64,000 nt of DNA from Pseudomonas batumici. Its GTDB lineage: Bacteria > Pseudomonadota > Gammaproteobacteria > Pseudomonadales > Pseudomonadaceae. Where the stretch lies: NCBI RefSeq assembly GCF_000820515.1, contig NZ_JXDG01000064.1, forward strand, positions 92,287 through 156,286, written 5' to 3'. Each line of letters starts with the position of its first letter. Position 1 is the first letter of the stretch. Positions 53,818-62,732 of this stretch are shown piece by piece. The notes below the pieces were generated by a model. That model ran no database searches. It saw nothing but the letters and a program-made list of their open reading frames with translations, and was not told the origin of the DNA. A program made the position numbers and the translations under genes.

Positions 53818-55224
53818 ATGAGCCTGAACAACCAGTGGATGCAACGCGATCTCGCGGTGGTGTGGCATCCCTGCACCCAGATGAAAGATCACGAGCAACT
53901 GCCGATGATTCCCATCAAGCGCGGCGAAGGCGTCTGGCTGGAGGATTTCGACGGCAAGCGCTACCTCGACGCGGTCAGTTCCTGGTGGGTCAACGTGTTC
54001 GGTCACTGCAACCCGCGCATCAGCCAGCGCATCAAGGACCAGGTCGACCAGCTCGAACACGTGATCCTCGCCGGTTTCAGCCATCAGCCGGTCATCGAGC
54101 TGTCCGAACGCCTGGTGAAGCTGACGCCCGACGGCCTGACCCGCTGCTTCTATGCCGACAACGGCTCGTCCTGCATCGAAGTCGCACTGAAGATGAGCTT
54201 TCATTACTGGCTCAACCGCGGCCTGCCGGACAAGAAGCGCTATGTCACCCTGAGCAACAGCTATCACGGCGAGACCGTGGCGGCGATGTCGGTGGGCGAT
54301 GTGCCGCTGTTCACCGAGACCTACAAGGCCCTGCTGCTGGACACCATCAAGGTGCCCAGCCCGGACTGCTACCTGCGCCCGGAAGGCATGAGCTGGGAAG
54401 AACATTCGCGCAACATGTTCGCGGCCATGGAACAGACCCTGGCGGAAAATCACCACAGCGTTGCCGCGGTGATCGTCGAACCGCTGATCCAGGGGGCCGG
54501 CGGCATGCGCATGTACCATCCGGTCTACCTCAAGCTGCTGCGCGAGGCCTGCGACCGTTATGGCGTGCACCTGATCCACGATGAAATCGCCGTCGGCTTC
54601 GGGCGTACCGGGACGATGTTCGCCTGCGAACAGGCGGGTATCCGCCCGGACTTCCTGTGCCTGTCCAAGGCGCTGACCGGCGGCTACCTGCCGCTGGCGG
54701 CGTGCCTGACCACCGAAGACGTCTACAGCGCGTTCTACGACGACTATCCGACCCTACGGGCCTTCCTGCACTCCCACAGCTACACCGGCAATCCACTGGC
54801 TTGCGCGGCGGCCCTGGCGACCCTGGATATCTTCGAGCAGGACAAGGTCATCGAGAACAACCAGGCCCTGGCCCGGCGGATGGGCAGTTCCACCGCGCAC
54901 CTGGCGGACCATCCGCATGTCGCCGAAGTCCGCCAGACCGGCATGGCCCTGGCGATTGAAATGGTCCAGGACAAGGCGAGCAAGACCGCCTATCCCTGGC
55001 AGGAACGCCGTGGCCTGAAGGTCTTCCAGCACGCCCTGGAACGCGGCGCCTTGCTGCGTCCGCTGGGCAGCGTGGTGTATTTCCTGCCGCCGTATGTCAT
55101 CACCCCGGAGCAGATCGACTTCCTGGCTGAAGTCGCGAGCGAAGGCATCGATATCGCTACCCGCAGCGATATCAGCGTGGCGGTGCCGGCCAATTTCCAT
55201 CCGGATTTCCGTGATCCGGGCTAG
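53818..55224 (+). CDS. bioA: Adenosylmethionine-8-amino-7-oxononanoate aminotransferase
   Basis: 468 residues from MSLNNQWMQRD at 53818, GGAG seven bases upstream; ATG at 53812 is an alternative. It uses SAM as amino donor in biotin synthesis. The class III aminotransferase signature includes the PLP lysine K284 (CLSKALTGGYLPLA). The N-terminal VVWHPCTQMKDHE is typical of BioA. It stands apart from other bio genes, as in many Pseudomonas, and is followed by rsmE. Confidence 0.95.
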   Translation: MSLNNQWMQRDLAVVWHPCTQMKDHEQLPMIPIKRGEGVWLEDFDGKRYLDAVSSWWVNVFGHCNPRISQRIKDQVDQLEHVILAGFSHQPVIELSERLVKLTPDGLTRCFYADNGSSCIEVALKMSFHYWLNRGLPDKKRYVTLSNSYHGETVAAMSVGDVPLFTETYKALLLDTIKVPSPDCYLRPEGMSWEEHSRNMFAAMEQTLAENHHSVAAVIVEPLIQGAGGMRMYHPVYLKLLREACDRYGVHLIHDEIAVGFGRTGTMFACEQAGIRPDFLCLSKALTGGYLPLAACLTTEDVYSAFYDDYPTLRAFLHSHSYTGNPLACAAALATLDIFEQDKVIENNQALARRMGSSTAHLADHPHVAEVRQTGMALAIEMVQDKASKTAYPWQERRGLKVFQHALERGALLRPLGSVVYFLPPYVITPEQIDFLAEVASEGIDIATRSDISVAVPANFHPDFRDPG

Positions 55225-55241
55225 CGGACAATGAAGACCTG

Positions 55242-55263
55242 TGTGGCGAGCCCGCTCGCCACA
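55242..55263. repeat. Single REP palindrome, TGTGGCGAGC type
   Basis: TGTGGCGAGC and GCTCGCCACA with a two-base loop, in the 86-base gap between bioA and rsmE. Confidence 0.88.
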
Positions 55264-55310
55264 AGGCCACCGTCAACCGCCTCGAATACGATTTTCAACA
55301 GAGACTGCAA

Positions 55311-56030
55311 ATGCGACTGTCCCGCTTCTTTATCGACGCCTCCCTGAGCCTCGGCGAACACGAGCTGCCCGAGGCCCAGGCCCACTACATCGGACGCGTA
55401 CTGCGCATGGCCGAGGGCGATGCGCTGCAAGTGTTCGACGGTTCGGGCACGGAGTTTCTCGGCACCTTGCTGGAAGTCGGCAAGAAGCGCGTGCGCGTGC
55501 AACTGACGGAAAGCTTCGCCGGGCAGACCGAGTCACCGCTGCGCATCCACCTCGGTCAGGGCCTGTCCCGGGGCGAGCGGATGGACTGGGCAATCCAGAA
55601 AGCCACCGAACTGGGCGTGAGCGAAATCACCCCCATCGTCAGCGAGCGCTGCGAAGTCCGTCTCAAGGACGAACGCGCCGACAAGCGCCTGGCCCACTGG
55701 CGACAGATCGCGATCAGCGCTTGCGAACAGTGCGGCCGCTCGACGCTACCGCTGATTCATCCGCCGCTGTTGCTGGCCGAGTGGCTGAAACAGACCGAGG
55801 CCGAGCTCAAGCTGGTGCTGCACCCGGTGGCCGAACCGCTGACCAGCCATCCCAAGCCGGGGACACTGGCGTTCCTGATCGGACCGGAGGGAGGGTTGTC
55901 GGACAGCGAAGTGGCCCTGGCCGCGCAAGCCGGTTATCTGCCGGCGCGCCTCGGCCCACGGGTACTGCGTACCGAAACCGCGCCGGTGGTGGCCTTGGCG
56001 GTGGCCCAGCAGCTGTGGGGCGATTTCTGA
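55311..56030 (+). CDS. rsmE: 16S rRNA (uracil-1498-N3)-methyltransferase
   Basis: 239 residues. A SPOUT methyltransferase that methylates U1498 of 16S rRNA using SAM. The knotted SAM-binding region is IGPEGGLSDSEVALA and the C-terminal LGPRVLRTETAPVVALA. The N-terminal PUA-like domain spans about residues 1-70. A REPIN follows 31 bases after the stop. Confidence 0.95.
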   Translation: MRLSRFFIDASLSLGEHELPEAQAHYIGRVLRMAEGDALQVFDGSGTEFLGTLLEVGKKRVRVQLTESFAGQTESPLRIHLGQGLSRGERMDWAIQKATELGVSEITPIVSERCEVRLKDERADKRLAHWRQIAISACEQCGRSTLPLIHPPLLLAEWLKQTEAELKLVLHPVAEPLTSHPKPGTLAFLIGPEGGLSDSEVALAAQAGYLPARLGPRVLRTETAPVVALAVAQQLWGDF

Positions 56031-56060
56031 TACCCCCGCCCTTCAGGACGCCGCAAAACC

Positions 56061-56144
56061 TGTGGGAGCCGGCTTGCTGGCGATAGCGGCCGATCAGGCG
56101 ATGCAAGGCTCACGGGCCTCATCGCCAGCAAGCCGGCTCCTACA
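56061..56144. repeat. REPIN-like pair after rsmE
   Basis: TGTGGGAGCCGGCTTGCTGGC and GCCAGCAAGCCGGCTCCTACA facing across about 40 bases, between convergent genes. Confidence 0.85.
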
Positions 56145-56174
56145 GGAGTCCGTGTTAGCCGTAGGATCGTGGCC

Positions 56175-56792
56175 TCAGATCACGTACCAGAAAATCGCCA
56201 CGAAATGCAGCACGCTGCCGGCGATCACGAACAGATGCCAGATCCCATGGGCATGCCGCAGCCGGTAATCCAGCGCAAAAAAGATAATCCCCAGGGTGTA
56301 CAGCGCCCCGCCGGTCGCCAGCCAGACGAACCCCGCCGTGCCCAGCGCGGCGAGCAGCGGCTTGACCGCCACCAGCACGATCCAGCCCATCAACGCGTAG
56401 ATCACAATGGACAGGATCCGTGCTTCCGAGCGCGGCTTGAGCTCCTGCAGCATGCCGATCACCGCCAGGCCCCAGACGATCCCGAACAGCGTCCAACCCC
56501 AGGGCCCGCGCAACGTCACCAGGCAGAACGGCGTGTAGCTGCCGGCGATCAGCAGGTAGATCGACAGGTGATCGAGCTTCTGCATGATCACCTTGGCCCG
56601 TCCGCGAACGCTGTGGTACACCGTCGACACGCTGTACAGCAACAACAGGGTCACGCCGTAGATCGCCGCGCTGACGATCTTCCATGCACTGCCGTCCAGG
56701 CTCGCGACCACCAACAACCAGATCGCCCCGATACACGCCAGCATCGCCCCCACCAGATGGGTCCAGGCGTTGAATCGTTCCCCGTGATACAT
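56175..56792 (-). CDS. Hemolysin III / PAQR-type membrane protein (YqfA-like)
   Basis: 205 residues from MYHGERFNAWTHLVGAML at 56792, AGGTGG upstream. Seven membrane segments are evident. The conserved pattern is the family's: GERFNAWTHLVGA, VYHSVRGRAKVIMQKLDHLSIYLLIAGSYTP and a final HGIWHLFVIAGS. Despite the name hemolysin III, it is most likely an ordinary membrane protein of the PAQR class, with metal ligand histidines. Function unknown. Confidence 0.9.
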   Translation of the reverse strand: MYHGERFNAWTHLVGAMLACIGAIWLLVVASLDGSAWKIVSAAIYGVTLLLLYSVSTVYHSVRGRAKVIMQKLDHLSIYLLIAGSYTPFCLVTLRGPWGWTLFGIVWGLAVIGMLQELKPRSEARILSIVIYALMGWIVLVAVKPLLAALGTAGFVWLATGGALYTLGIIFFALDYRLRHAHGIWHLFVIAGSVLHFVAIFWYVI

Positions 56793-57032
56793 CTGCCACC
56801 TACCCCGCTTGGTCGATACAACTGCGCCCACTAATATGGCGCCCAATAGATTAAGAAAAAAAGACCGCCCCTTACAGAAAATAGAATGACGCGCCGTCCC
56901 CTGTGGCGAGCGGGCTCGACTTCAGATGGCTTGGACTGCGCAGCATGGTAACCCAATGCCACTCCGAAAAAGCCCCAGCCAAAACCCCAGGACTTGGGCA
57001 CAATCGGGGGCATTCGAAAAAGAGCCCGCGCC

Positions 57033-57947
57033 ATGCTGATCGACGAAGAGCTGACCCTGAAAAAACTGGAGGTGTTCCTGGCCTTCATGCGCACCGGCAA
57101 CCTGGCGCGGGCGGCGGCCGAGTTGCAGACCAGCAACGTCAGCGTGCACCGGGCCATCCACTCCCTGGAAAACGCCCTGCGTTGCCCGTTGTTCAAGCAC
57201 GAAGGGCGCAACCTGACGCCACTGGAAAGTGCCTATGTGCTGGAAGAACGCGCGCAGAAACTGATCCAGGACGTCCTCGAGAGCATCCGCGTGACCCGCG
57301 AGGCCGCCGGCTTCTCCGCCGAACGCTTCAAGCTCGGATCGCTCTATTCGCTGACGGTGAAGACCGTGCCGCAACTGATCATGGGCCTGAAGATCCGCCG
57401 CAGCGAGCTCAATATCGACCTGATCCTGGGCTCGAACTTCGACCTGCTCTACAAGCTCAAGAACATGGAAGTGGACGCGATCCTGGTGTCGCTGGACGAC
57501 ACCACCAACGATCCGGACTGCGAGCACCTGCCACTGTTTTCCGATGATATTTTCCTGGCCGCCCCCGTCGACTCGCCGCTGGCCCAACAGGACGAAGTCG
57601 ACCTGGCGGACCTGCGGGACATGACCTTCATCACCCTGACCCAGGGCTTCGCCACCCACCGGGATGGCAACCGGGTGTTCGAGCAGGCCGGGTTCGAGCC
57701 GAAGGTGGCGATGCAGGTCAACGATATCTTCACGCTGTTGAGCATGGTCAGCTCCGGCGTCGGCTATGCCTTGCTGCCGGGGCGGATTGCGGCGGTGTAC
57801 GAGAACCGGGTGAAGCTGATCCCCCTGCAGGCGCGCTACCGCCTGCAACAGCATATCGGCGTGGTGTTCCTCAAGGCCAAGGAGCGTGACCCCAACCTGT
57901 TGGCGCTCCTGGCGGAATGCCGGATGTATGCCAACAGGTTGACTTGA
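57033..57947 (+). CDS. mdcR: LysR-family malonate regulator
   Basis: 304 residues from MLIDEELTLKKLEVF at 57033. An N-terminal LysR winged helix (RTGNLARAAAELQTSNVSVHRAIHSLE) is followed by a ligand-binding domain. Likeness to MdcR and its place at the far end of the mdc genes, convergent with madM, identify it as the activator of malonate use, which responds to malonate. A REP-like half sequence (TGTGGCGAGCGGGCT) lies at 56902-56916 in its upstream region. Confidence 0.9.
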   Translation: MLIDEELTLKKLEVFLAFMRTGNLARAAAELQTSNVSVHRAIHSLENALRCPLFKHEGRNLTPLESAYVLEERAQKLIQDVLESIRVTREAAGFSAERFKLGSLYSLTVKTVPQLIMGLKIRRSELNIDLILGSNFDLLYKLKNMEVDAILVSLDDTTNDPDCEHLPLFSDDIFLAAPVDSPLAQQDEVDLADLRDMTFITLTQGFATHRDGNRVFEQAGFEPKVAMQVNDIFTLLSMVSSGVGYALLPGRIAAVYENRVKLIPLQARYRLQQHIGVVFLKAKERDPNLLALLAECRMYANRLT

Positions 57948-57978
57948 AGCAGGTCTATTGTGGCGAGCGGGCTGTCAC

Positions 57979-58743
57979 TCAGCCCACCAGGCCGCGCACC
58001 ACGAAGAACAGCACCGAAGGCCCAAGCAGGCAGCCCAGCCCGGTGTGGAAGGTCGCCGTCAACGCGCCATAGGGCACCAGCCGCCGATCCGTCGCCGCCA
58101 ACCCGGCGGTCACACCGCTGACCGTACCCGCCAGGCCGCCGAACACCATCGCCGAACGCGGGTTGTCCAGGCCCATCCAGCGCGCAGCCACTGGCGTGCC
58201 GACCATCACCAGGATCGCCTTGATCAACCCCGTCGCGATCGACAGCGCCACCACTTCGGAACTCGCGCCAATCGCCGCACCGGTCACCGGCCCGACGATG
58301 TAGGTCACCGCCCCGGCGCCAATGGTGGTGATGCTTACCGCATCGCGATAACCGAAGGCCCAGGCCATGCTCGCCCCGACCATGAACGGCAGCAGCGTAC
58401 CCAGCAGCAACGCCAGCGCGCCGATCAGCCCGGCTTTTTTCGCCTCGGTGGCCTGGACCTCGAAGGCCGTGGCGACGATGGCGAAGTCACGCAACATCGC
58501 ACCGCCCATCAGCCCGACGCCGGAAAACAGCGCCACATCCGCCAGGCCCTTCTGCCCGCCGGTCAGCGTACCGCCAATCCACGCCAGCACCAGGCCGATC
58601 GCGATGGCAATCGCCGAACCGTGGATCCGCCCATAGGTCAGGCGCTTGGACAACACCACCGACACCCACATCACCACGCCCACACCGGCGAATGCCGTTA
58701 TCAGCGAATTCTGTCCCAGGTCCTTTGCGATGAGATCCCACAT
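57979..58743 (-). CDS. madM: Malonate transporter subunit MadM
   Basis: 254 residues with about seven to eight membrane segments. With MadL it forms a cation-coupled malonate importer known from Malonomonas and Pseudomonas. Start MWDLIAKDLG at 58743, one base after the madL stop. It is the last gene of the mdc operon, ending 31 bases from the convergent mdcR. A single REP arm (TGTGGCGAGCGGGCT) lies at 57959-57973 in the gap. Confidence 0.93.
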   Translation of the reverse strand: MWDLIAKDLGQNSLITAFAGVGVVMWVSVVLSKRLTYGRIHGSAIAIAIGLVLAWIGGTLTGGQKGLADVALFSGVGLMGGAMLRDFAIVATAFEVQATEAKKAGLIGALALLLGTLLPFMVGASMAWAFGYRDAVSITTIGAGAVTYIVGPVTGAAIGASSEVVALSIATGLIKAILVMVGTPVAARWMGLDNPRSAMVFGGLAGTVSGVTAGLAATDRRLVPYGALTATFHTGLGCLLGPSVLFFVVRGLVG

Positions 58744-58744
58744 A

Positions 58745-59161
58745 TCAGCGACCTCCCGCAACGGTGGAGGTCGGTGCGAGCGCTACCGGCTCATCCGGCA
58801 AAGGCTCGCCTTTATGGGTCCGGCTGATCAGGGCAATGGTGCAGCCGCAGACCACCACCGAACCCACCGCCGCCAGCACCGCCAGCGGACCGCCGTGCAG
58901 CGCCGCGACCACGTTCTGGTTGGCCGCCATGGCCACCACCACCGGGATATACATGGCGCCCCAGAAACCGACGCCCATCTCGCAGTCCTTGGTCAGGCCG
59001 CCGCGTTTGTGCATCCACAAACGGACACAGATCAACAGGATCATCGCGATCCCGACCCCGCCGACATTGGATTTGACGCCCAGCAGCATGCCCAGCATGT
59101 CACCCAGAATCACCCCTGCCAGCGTACAGATCGCCAACAGCGCCACACCGTAGATAATCAT
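58745..59161 (-). CDS. madL: Malonate transporter subunit MadL
   Basis: 138 residues with four membrane segments, from MIIYGVALLAICTLAG at 59161 with AGGACAACAAGA just before; an upstream ATG at 59176 lacks a ribosome site. MadL pairs with MadM. It stands between mdcH and madM. Confidence 0.93.
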   Translation of the reverse strand: MIIYGVALLAICTLAGVILGDMLGMLLGVKSNVGGVGIAMILLICVRLWMHKRGGLTKDCEMGVGFWGAMYIPVVVAMAANQNVVAALHGGPLAVLAAVGSVVVCGCTIALISRTHKGEPLPDEPVALAPTSTVAGGR

Positions 59162-59226
59162 TCTTGTTGTCCTCATATCGCATTGTCGAAGTTGTTGTTT
59201 TTGTCCTTCGAAGCAGCAGCCGGTGT

Positions 59227-60156
59227 TTATCGGTGACGGCGTCCCTCCTCATCCAGCAACGCCTTGAGGCTGTCCAGCCGGGCACCGTCGAACGCAATGA
59301 CGGTGCCTTGCTCGAACACCCGGCGCGCCAGTCCGGTCAGGACCGAACCCGGAGGCAGTTCGATCTGCAGGCGAGCACCGCGCTCATAGGCGCTTTGCAC
59401 GGTGCCGCGCCAATCGACGAGCCGGCGCATGTTGAACGCCAGGTCATCGCGGATCTGTTCAGCGTTACGCAGGAGCCGCGCGCTGCTGCCGCTGAGGTAG
59501 CCCAGCCGTGGTGCCTGCAGCGACACCTTGGCGAAAGCGGCGGCCAGTACCCGGGCCGGTTCGTCCAGCAGCGGACAATGGGACGGCACGCTGACCGCCA
59601 GGCGCCGGGCCACACCCTCCTTCTTCATCAGGGCGACCAGCGCGTTCATACCCTCGTCGCTTCCGGCGATCACGCATTGGTTATCGGCGTTGATATTCGC
59701 CAGATAGACCGGTGTACGTTCGCTGTGCGCCTGGGCCAATAACTTATCCACAGCCGCCAGCTCCAACCCGATCAGGGCGGTCATGCCGTAGCCCTGTGGA
59801 TAAGCCTGTTGCATCAACTCGCCGCGCAGGCTGACCAGCCGCAGGGCATCGCTGAAGTCCAGTGATTCGGCCATGACCGCCGCCGGGTAGGCCCCGATGG
59901 ACAAGCCGGCGACGTAGGCCGGCCGCGTCGTGTCTTCCAGCAGCAGCCGCGCACAGGCCACACCGGCCACCAGCAGGCAAAGCTGGACCGCCCGGGTCGA
60001 GGCCAGGGCTTGCGGCGTATCCAGCAACGCCACGTCCTCGCCCAGCACATCGCTCGCCTCGCGCAGGCAGTCACGCACGATCGCGGCATCAGGCAAGCGC
60101 TGCAGCATGCCGGGCTGCTGCGCACCCTGGCCGGGAAACACCAGCAGGCTGCTCAT
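59227..60156 (-). CDS. mdcH: Malonyl-transferase subunit of malonate decarboxylase
   Basis: 309 residues of the FabD-like acyltransferase fold: FPGQGAQ, the active serine S86 in YVAGLSIGAY, and the histidine in VPSHCPLL. In malonate decarboxylase it primes the prosthetic group of MdcC with malonyl from malonyl-CoA. It overlaps mdcG by four bases and is followed after 65 bases by madL. Confidence 0.93.
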   Translation of the reverse strand: MSSLLVFPGQGAQQPGMLQRLPDAAIVRDCLREASDVLGEDVALLDTPQALASTRAVQLCLLVAGVACARLLLEDTTRPAYVAGLSIGAYPAAVMAESLDFSDALRLVSLRGELMQQAYPQGYGMTALIGLELAAVDKLLAQAHSERTPVYLANINADNQCVIAGSDEGMNALVALMKKEGVARRLAVSVPSHCPLLDEPARVLAAAFAKVSLQAPRLGYLSGSSARLLRNAEQIRDDLAFNMRRLVDWRGTVQSAYERGARLQIELPPGSVLTGLARRVFEQGTVIAFDGARLDSLKALLDEEGRRHR

Positions 60157-60782
60157 GCCACTCGCTCCAGGGCATTCCAGGGGTCGAGCACCAACTGAAC
60201 GCCGCTGGCCTGCTTGAGCAAGACTCGCTGCGCCGTGCCCGCCCACTCCGCCAGCGCCACCGCGCCCAGCGGGGTTTGCAGTTGCAGGTCGACACGACAG
60301 AACGGGTTGTCGAGTTGCAGCAGCAAGCCATTGGCCTGACGGCGCGACAACGCTTGCGGCACGCGCAGAATCAAATCCAGGTCGCTCTGTTGATGCAGGG
60401 TCGGCAAGCCGCTGGCCAACTCGAAACCGGCACTGCCGCTGACGCCCCAGACCAGCCCCGACGCTTTCAATAACGGCCGCAGGTAATTCAGCGCCTGCAA
60501 GGCCGGCCAGTCTTGCGCACAGATTTCAATGTCGATGAGGGCCTCGGGCCGCACGCAACGCTCGACCAACGCCCGTGGCATCAGCGTGGCGAAACGCTGC
60601 TCACGCAAAACCCCGCGCACGCCCACCGGCACCTGATCCGACGCCGTCAGCGCACGGCGCACCACCACCGGCTGGCCGAGGCTCAACGCCTCGGCCACCC
60701 AATCCGGCGCCTCCTTCGGCAACTGCGCCGGGGTCAGCCCCCAGAGCAGGTCGTGCGGCAGGAACTCGTCGTCAGCGCGCAT
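60153..60782 (-). CDS. mdcG: Phosphoribosyl-dephospho-CoA transferase
   Basis: 209 residues. It attaches 2'-(5''-phosphoribosyl)-3'-dephospho-CoA, made by MdcB, to Ser25 of MdcC. The central part (TLHQQSDLDLILRVPQALSR) includes a nucleotidyltransferase-like GS...D-D pattern (SGSAGFELASG, then SDLDLIL). It lies six bases after mdcE and overlaps mdcH. Confidence 0.92.
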   Translation of the reverse strand: MRADDEFLPHDLLWGLTPAQLPKEAPDWVAEALSLGQPVVVRRALTASDQVPVGVRGVLREQRFATLMPRALVERCVRPEALIDIEICAQDWPALQALNYLRPLLKASGLVWGVSGSAGFELASGLPTLHQQSDLDLILRVPQALSRRQANGLLLQLDNPFCRVDLQLQTPLGAVALAEWAGTAQRVLLKQASGVQLVLDPWNALERVA

Positions 60783-60788
60783 CGCGGC

Positions 60789-61592
60789 TCACCACTGCTC
60801 ACGCAACAGTTGCCGGACCCGGCTCGACGCCGCCCGATTACTCGCGCCCAGGCGTCCACTCAAGTCCGTGCCCTTGCCCGCCACATCGTGAACGGCCTCG
60901 ACCAGACAATCCTCTACCCGCGCCAGATCGTCCGCCGTAGGCTGTTCGATCTGCTCCACGCCCAGGGTTTTCCAGAGCAGGCCGAGACTGGCATAGCTGT
61001 CGATGTCATAGGCCATCGGCGGCACGCTGGCGGCCAGGGCCTCCAGCTCTTCGACGCTGCGCAGGGTCACCCGCGCCGCCGAGGCCTTGCCCATGGCATG
61101 GACCATCACTCCGGGATCGCGCAAGGCGATCAGCCGATTGGCCTGGTAACCGTGGGCGAGGAAGGCCCCGGACATGGCCTTGCCCACCAGCAGCGCGATC
61201 ACCGCATGCCCCGCCAGGCGGGCGCGGGCATAACTGTCCGCCGCGCCGGCCAGGGCCTGGTGAATCCCCAGGGCTTCCTCGCGACGGCCGTAAGCCTGGC
61301 TCGGCACATCGACAATGGCGACCAGGGCGCGCTTGTCCGTCCGTCCGCTGTCGGCCTCGATCACCTCGTCCACGGCCTTGGCCAGGCCCCAGCCTTCCAG
61401 CAGCCCGACCTCGCCGTTGCGGGCACGGACAAAACGATTGGCCGGATCGGCCACCACCGCCAGAAAGCGCACCGGCTGGCCAGCGAGTTGGCCATCCGCC
61501 ACTTTCAATGAAGGCGGCAGGCCGGACACTTCGTCAGCGCCTGAGGCCAGCGCCTGGAACCAGTGCAAACCGCGCAGGGAATAAGCGCTCAT
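60789..61592 (-). CDS. mdcE: Malonate decarboxylase gamma subunit
   Basis: 267 residues. With MdcD it makes the malonyl-S-ACP decarboxylase, a carboxyltransferase-fold enzyme that works without biotin in this family. The sequence has ALVAIVDVPSQAYGRREEALG and GKAMSGAFLAHGYQAN, typical of MdcE. It overlaps mdcD by four bases. Confidence 0.93.
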   Translation of the reverse strand: MSAYSLRGLHWFQALASGADEVSGLPPSLKVADGQLAGQPVRFLAVVADPANRFVRARNGEVGLLEGWGLAKAVDEVIEADSGRTDKRALVAIVDVPSQAYGRREEALGIHQALAGAADSYARARLAGHAVIALLVGKAMSGAFLAHGYQANRLIALRDPGVMVHAMGKASAARVTLRSVEELEALAASVPPMAYDIDSYASLGLLWKTLGVEQIEQPTADDLARVEDCLVEAVHDVAGKGTDLSGRLGASNRAASSRVRQLLREQW

Positions 61593-62440
61593 GGGCGATC
61601 TCCTTGGAAAAGACGGCGTACCGTGGCCGGATCGATTTGAGGTTCGGCATCCAGCTCGGCCAGCCGTCGCAGGTACCAGTCCGCCTGCCGGCTGCGTTGC
61701 ACATCGGGCAAACCGGCCTCCAGCAACTCGGCAATCTGTTGCCGGATCAACACCACGTCATCGGCCACATAACGATCCACCAGGCCGCTGGCGAAACGCT
61801 GCTCGCCACCGGTCAGGCTCCAGATAAACGGCCGGTCACGGGAGTCGTACTCGTCCAGCCCGGCCTCCTGCTCGATCACCTGCGGGCCGTTGAGACCCAG
61901 GCGGGCCTCCTGGGTCACCACCAGATAGCTGCACAGCGCCGCCGCGATGGACATGCCGCCAAAACAGCCGACGCTACCCGCCACCACGCCGATCACCGGC
62001 TGATAACGGCGCAGATCGACAATCGCCGCGTGGATATCGGCGATGGCCGCCAACCCCAGGTTGGCCTCCTGCAAACGCACGCCGCCGGTTTCCAGCAGCA
62101 ACACGGCGCGGGTCGGAATGCCGTTGCGGTTGTCTTCAGCAGCCAACTCCAAGGCGCCGGCGATTTTCGCGCCGCCCACTTCACCGAGACTGCCGCCCTG
62201 GAACGCGCCTTCGATGGCGGCGATCACCACCGGCAGGCCGTCGATGCTGCCCTTGGCAATCACCACGCCATCGTCGGCCTGGGGCACCACGCCCTGGCGT
62301 TCGAGCCAAGGCGACATGACCCGGGCGAACGGGTCGAGCAACTCGCGAAAACTGCCGCGATCGAGCAAGGCCCGTGCCCGCTGCCGAGCACCGAGTTCGA
62401 CGAAGCTGTGCTTGTGCAACAAACGCTCGCTGTCAGTCAT
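61589..62440 (-). CDS. mdcD: Malonate decarboxylase beta subunit
   Basis: 283 residues from MTDSERLLHKHSFVELGARQR at 62440. The carboxyltransferase-type crotonase fold appears in GIPTRAVLLLETGGVRLQEAN and GSVGCFGGMSIAAAL (oxyanion region). With MdcE it decarboxylates malonyl-ACP to acetyl-ACP. It overlaps mdcC by eight bases. Confidence 0.93.
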   Translation of the reverse strand: MTDSERLLHKHSFVELGARQRARALLDRGSFRELLDPFARVMSPWLERQGVVPQADDGVVIAKGSIDGLPVVIAAIEGAFQGGSLGEVGGAKIAGALELAAEDNRNGIPTRAVLLLETGGVRLQEANLGLAAIADIHAAIVDLRRYQPVIGVVAGSVGCFGGMSIAAALCSYLVVTQEARLGLNGPQVIEQEAGLDEYDSRDRPFIWSLTGGEQRFASGLVDRYVADDVVLIRQQIAELLEAGLPDVQRSRQADWYLRRLAELDAEPQIDPATVRRLFQGDRP

Positions 62441-62732
62441 GGCCGATCTCCTCGAAACCTTGCTCCAGGCGCAAGCGGACCACACCGGGGGTGGCACCGA
62501 AATCATGGATGGCGATGCTCAGCGCAGGCGGCAACTGGCCGTCGAACAGCCGCTCGAACAAGTGTTGCCAGCGGGCGGAGCTGCCGTTCACCGAGGTCGT
62601 CACCTGGATCGACAACGTGCCGGGATGGCCGGGTTCCAGCAACACTTCCAGGTCACCCGAGCCGACGCAGCCCACCAGTGCCCGGCCTTTGGGCGGTTGC
62701 CCGGCGGGGAATTCAAAGGACAATTTTTCCAT
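62433..62732 (-). CDS. mdcC: Malonate decarboxylase acyl carrier protein
   Basis: 99 residues from MEKLSFEFPAG at 62732. The prosthetic-group serine is S25 in VGCVGSGDLEVL. The start overlaps the mdcB stop by one base (TGATG), so translation is coupled. It carries the acyl group between MdcA, MdcH and MdcDE. Confidence 0.94.
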   Translation of the reverse strand: MEKLSFEFPAGQPPKGRALVGCVGSGDLEVLLEPGHPGTLSIQVTTSVNGSSARWQHLFERLFDGQLPPALSIAIHDFGATPGVVRLRLEQGFEEIGHD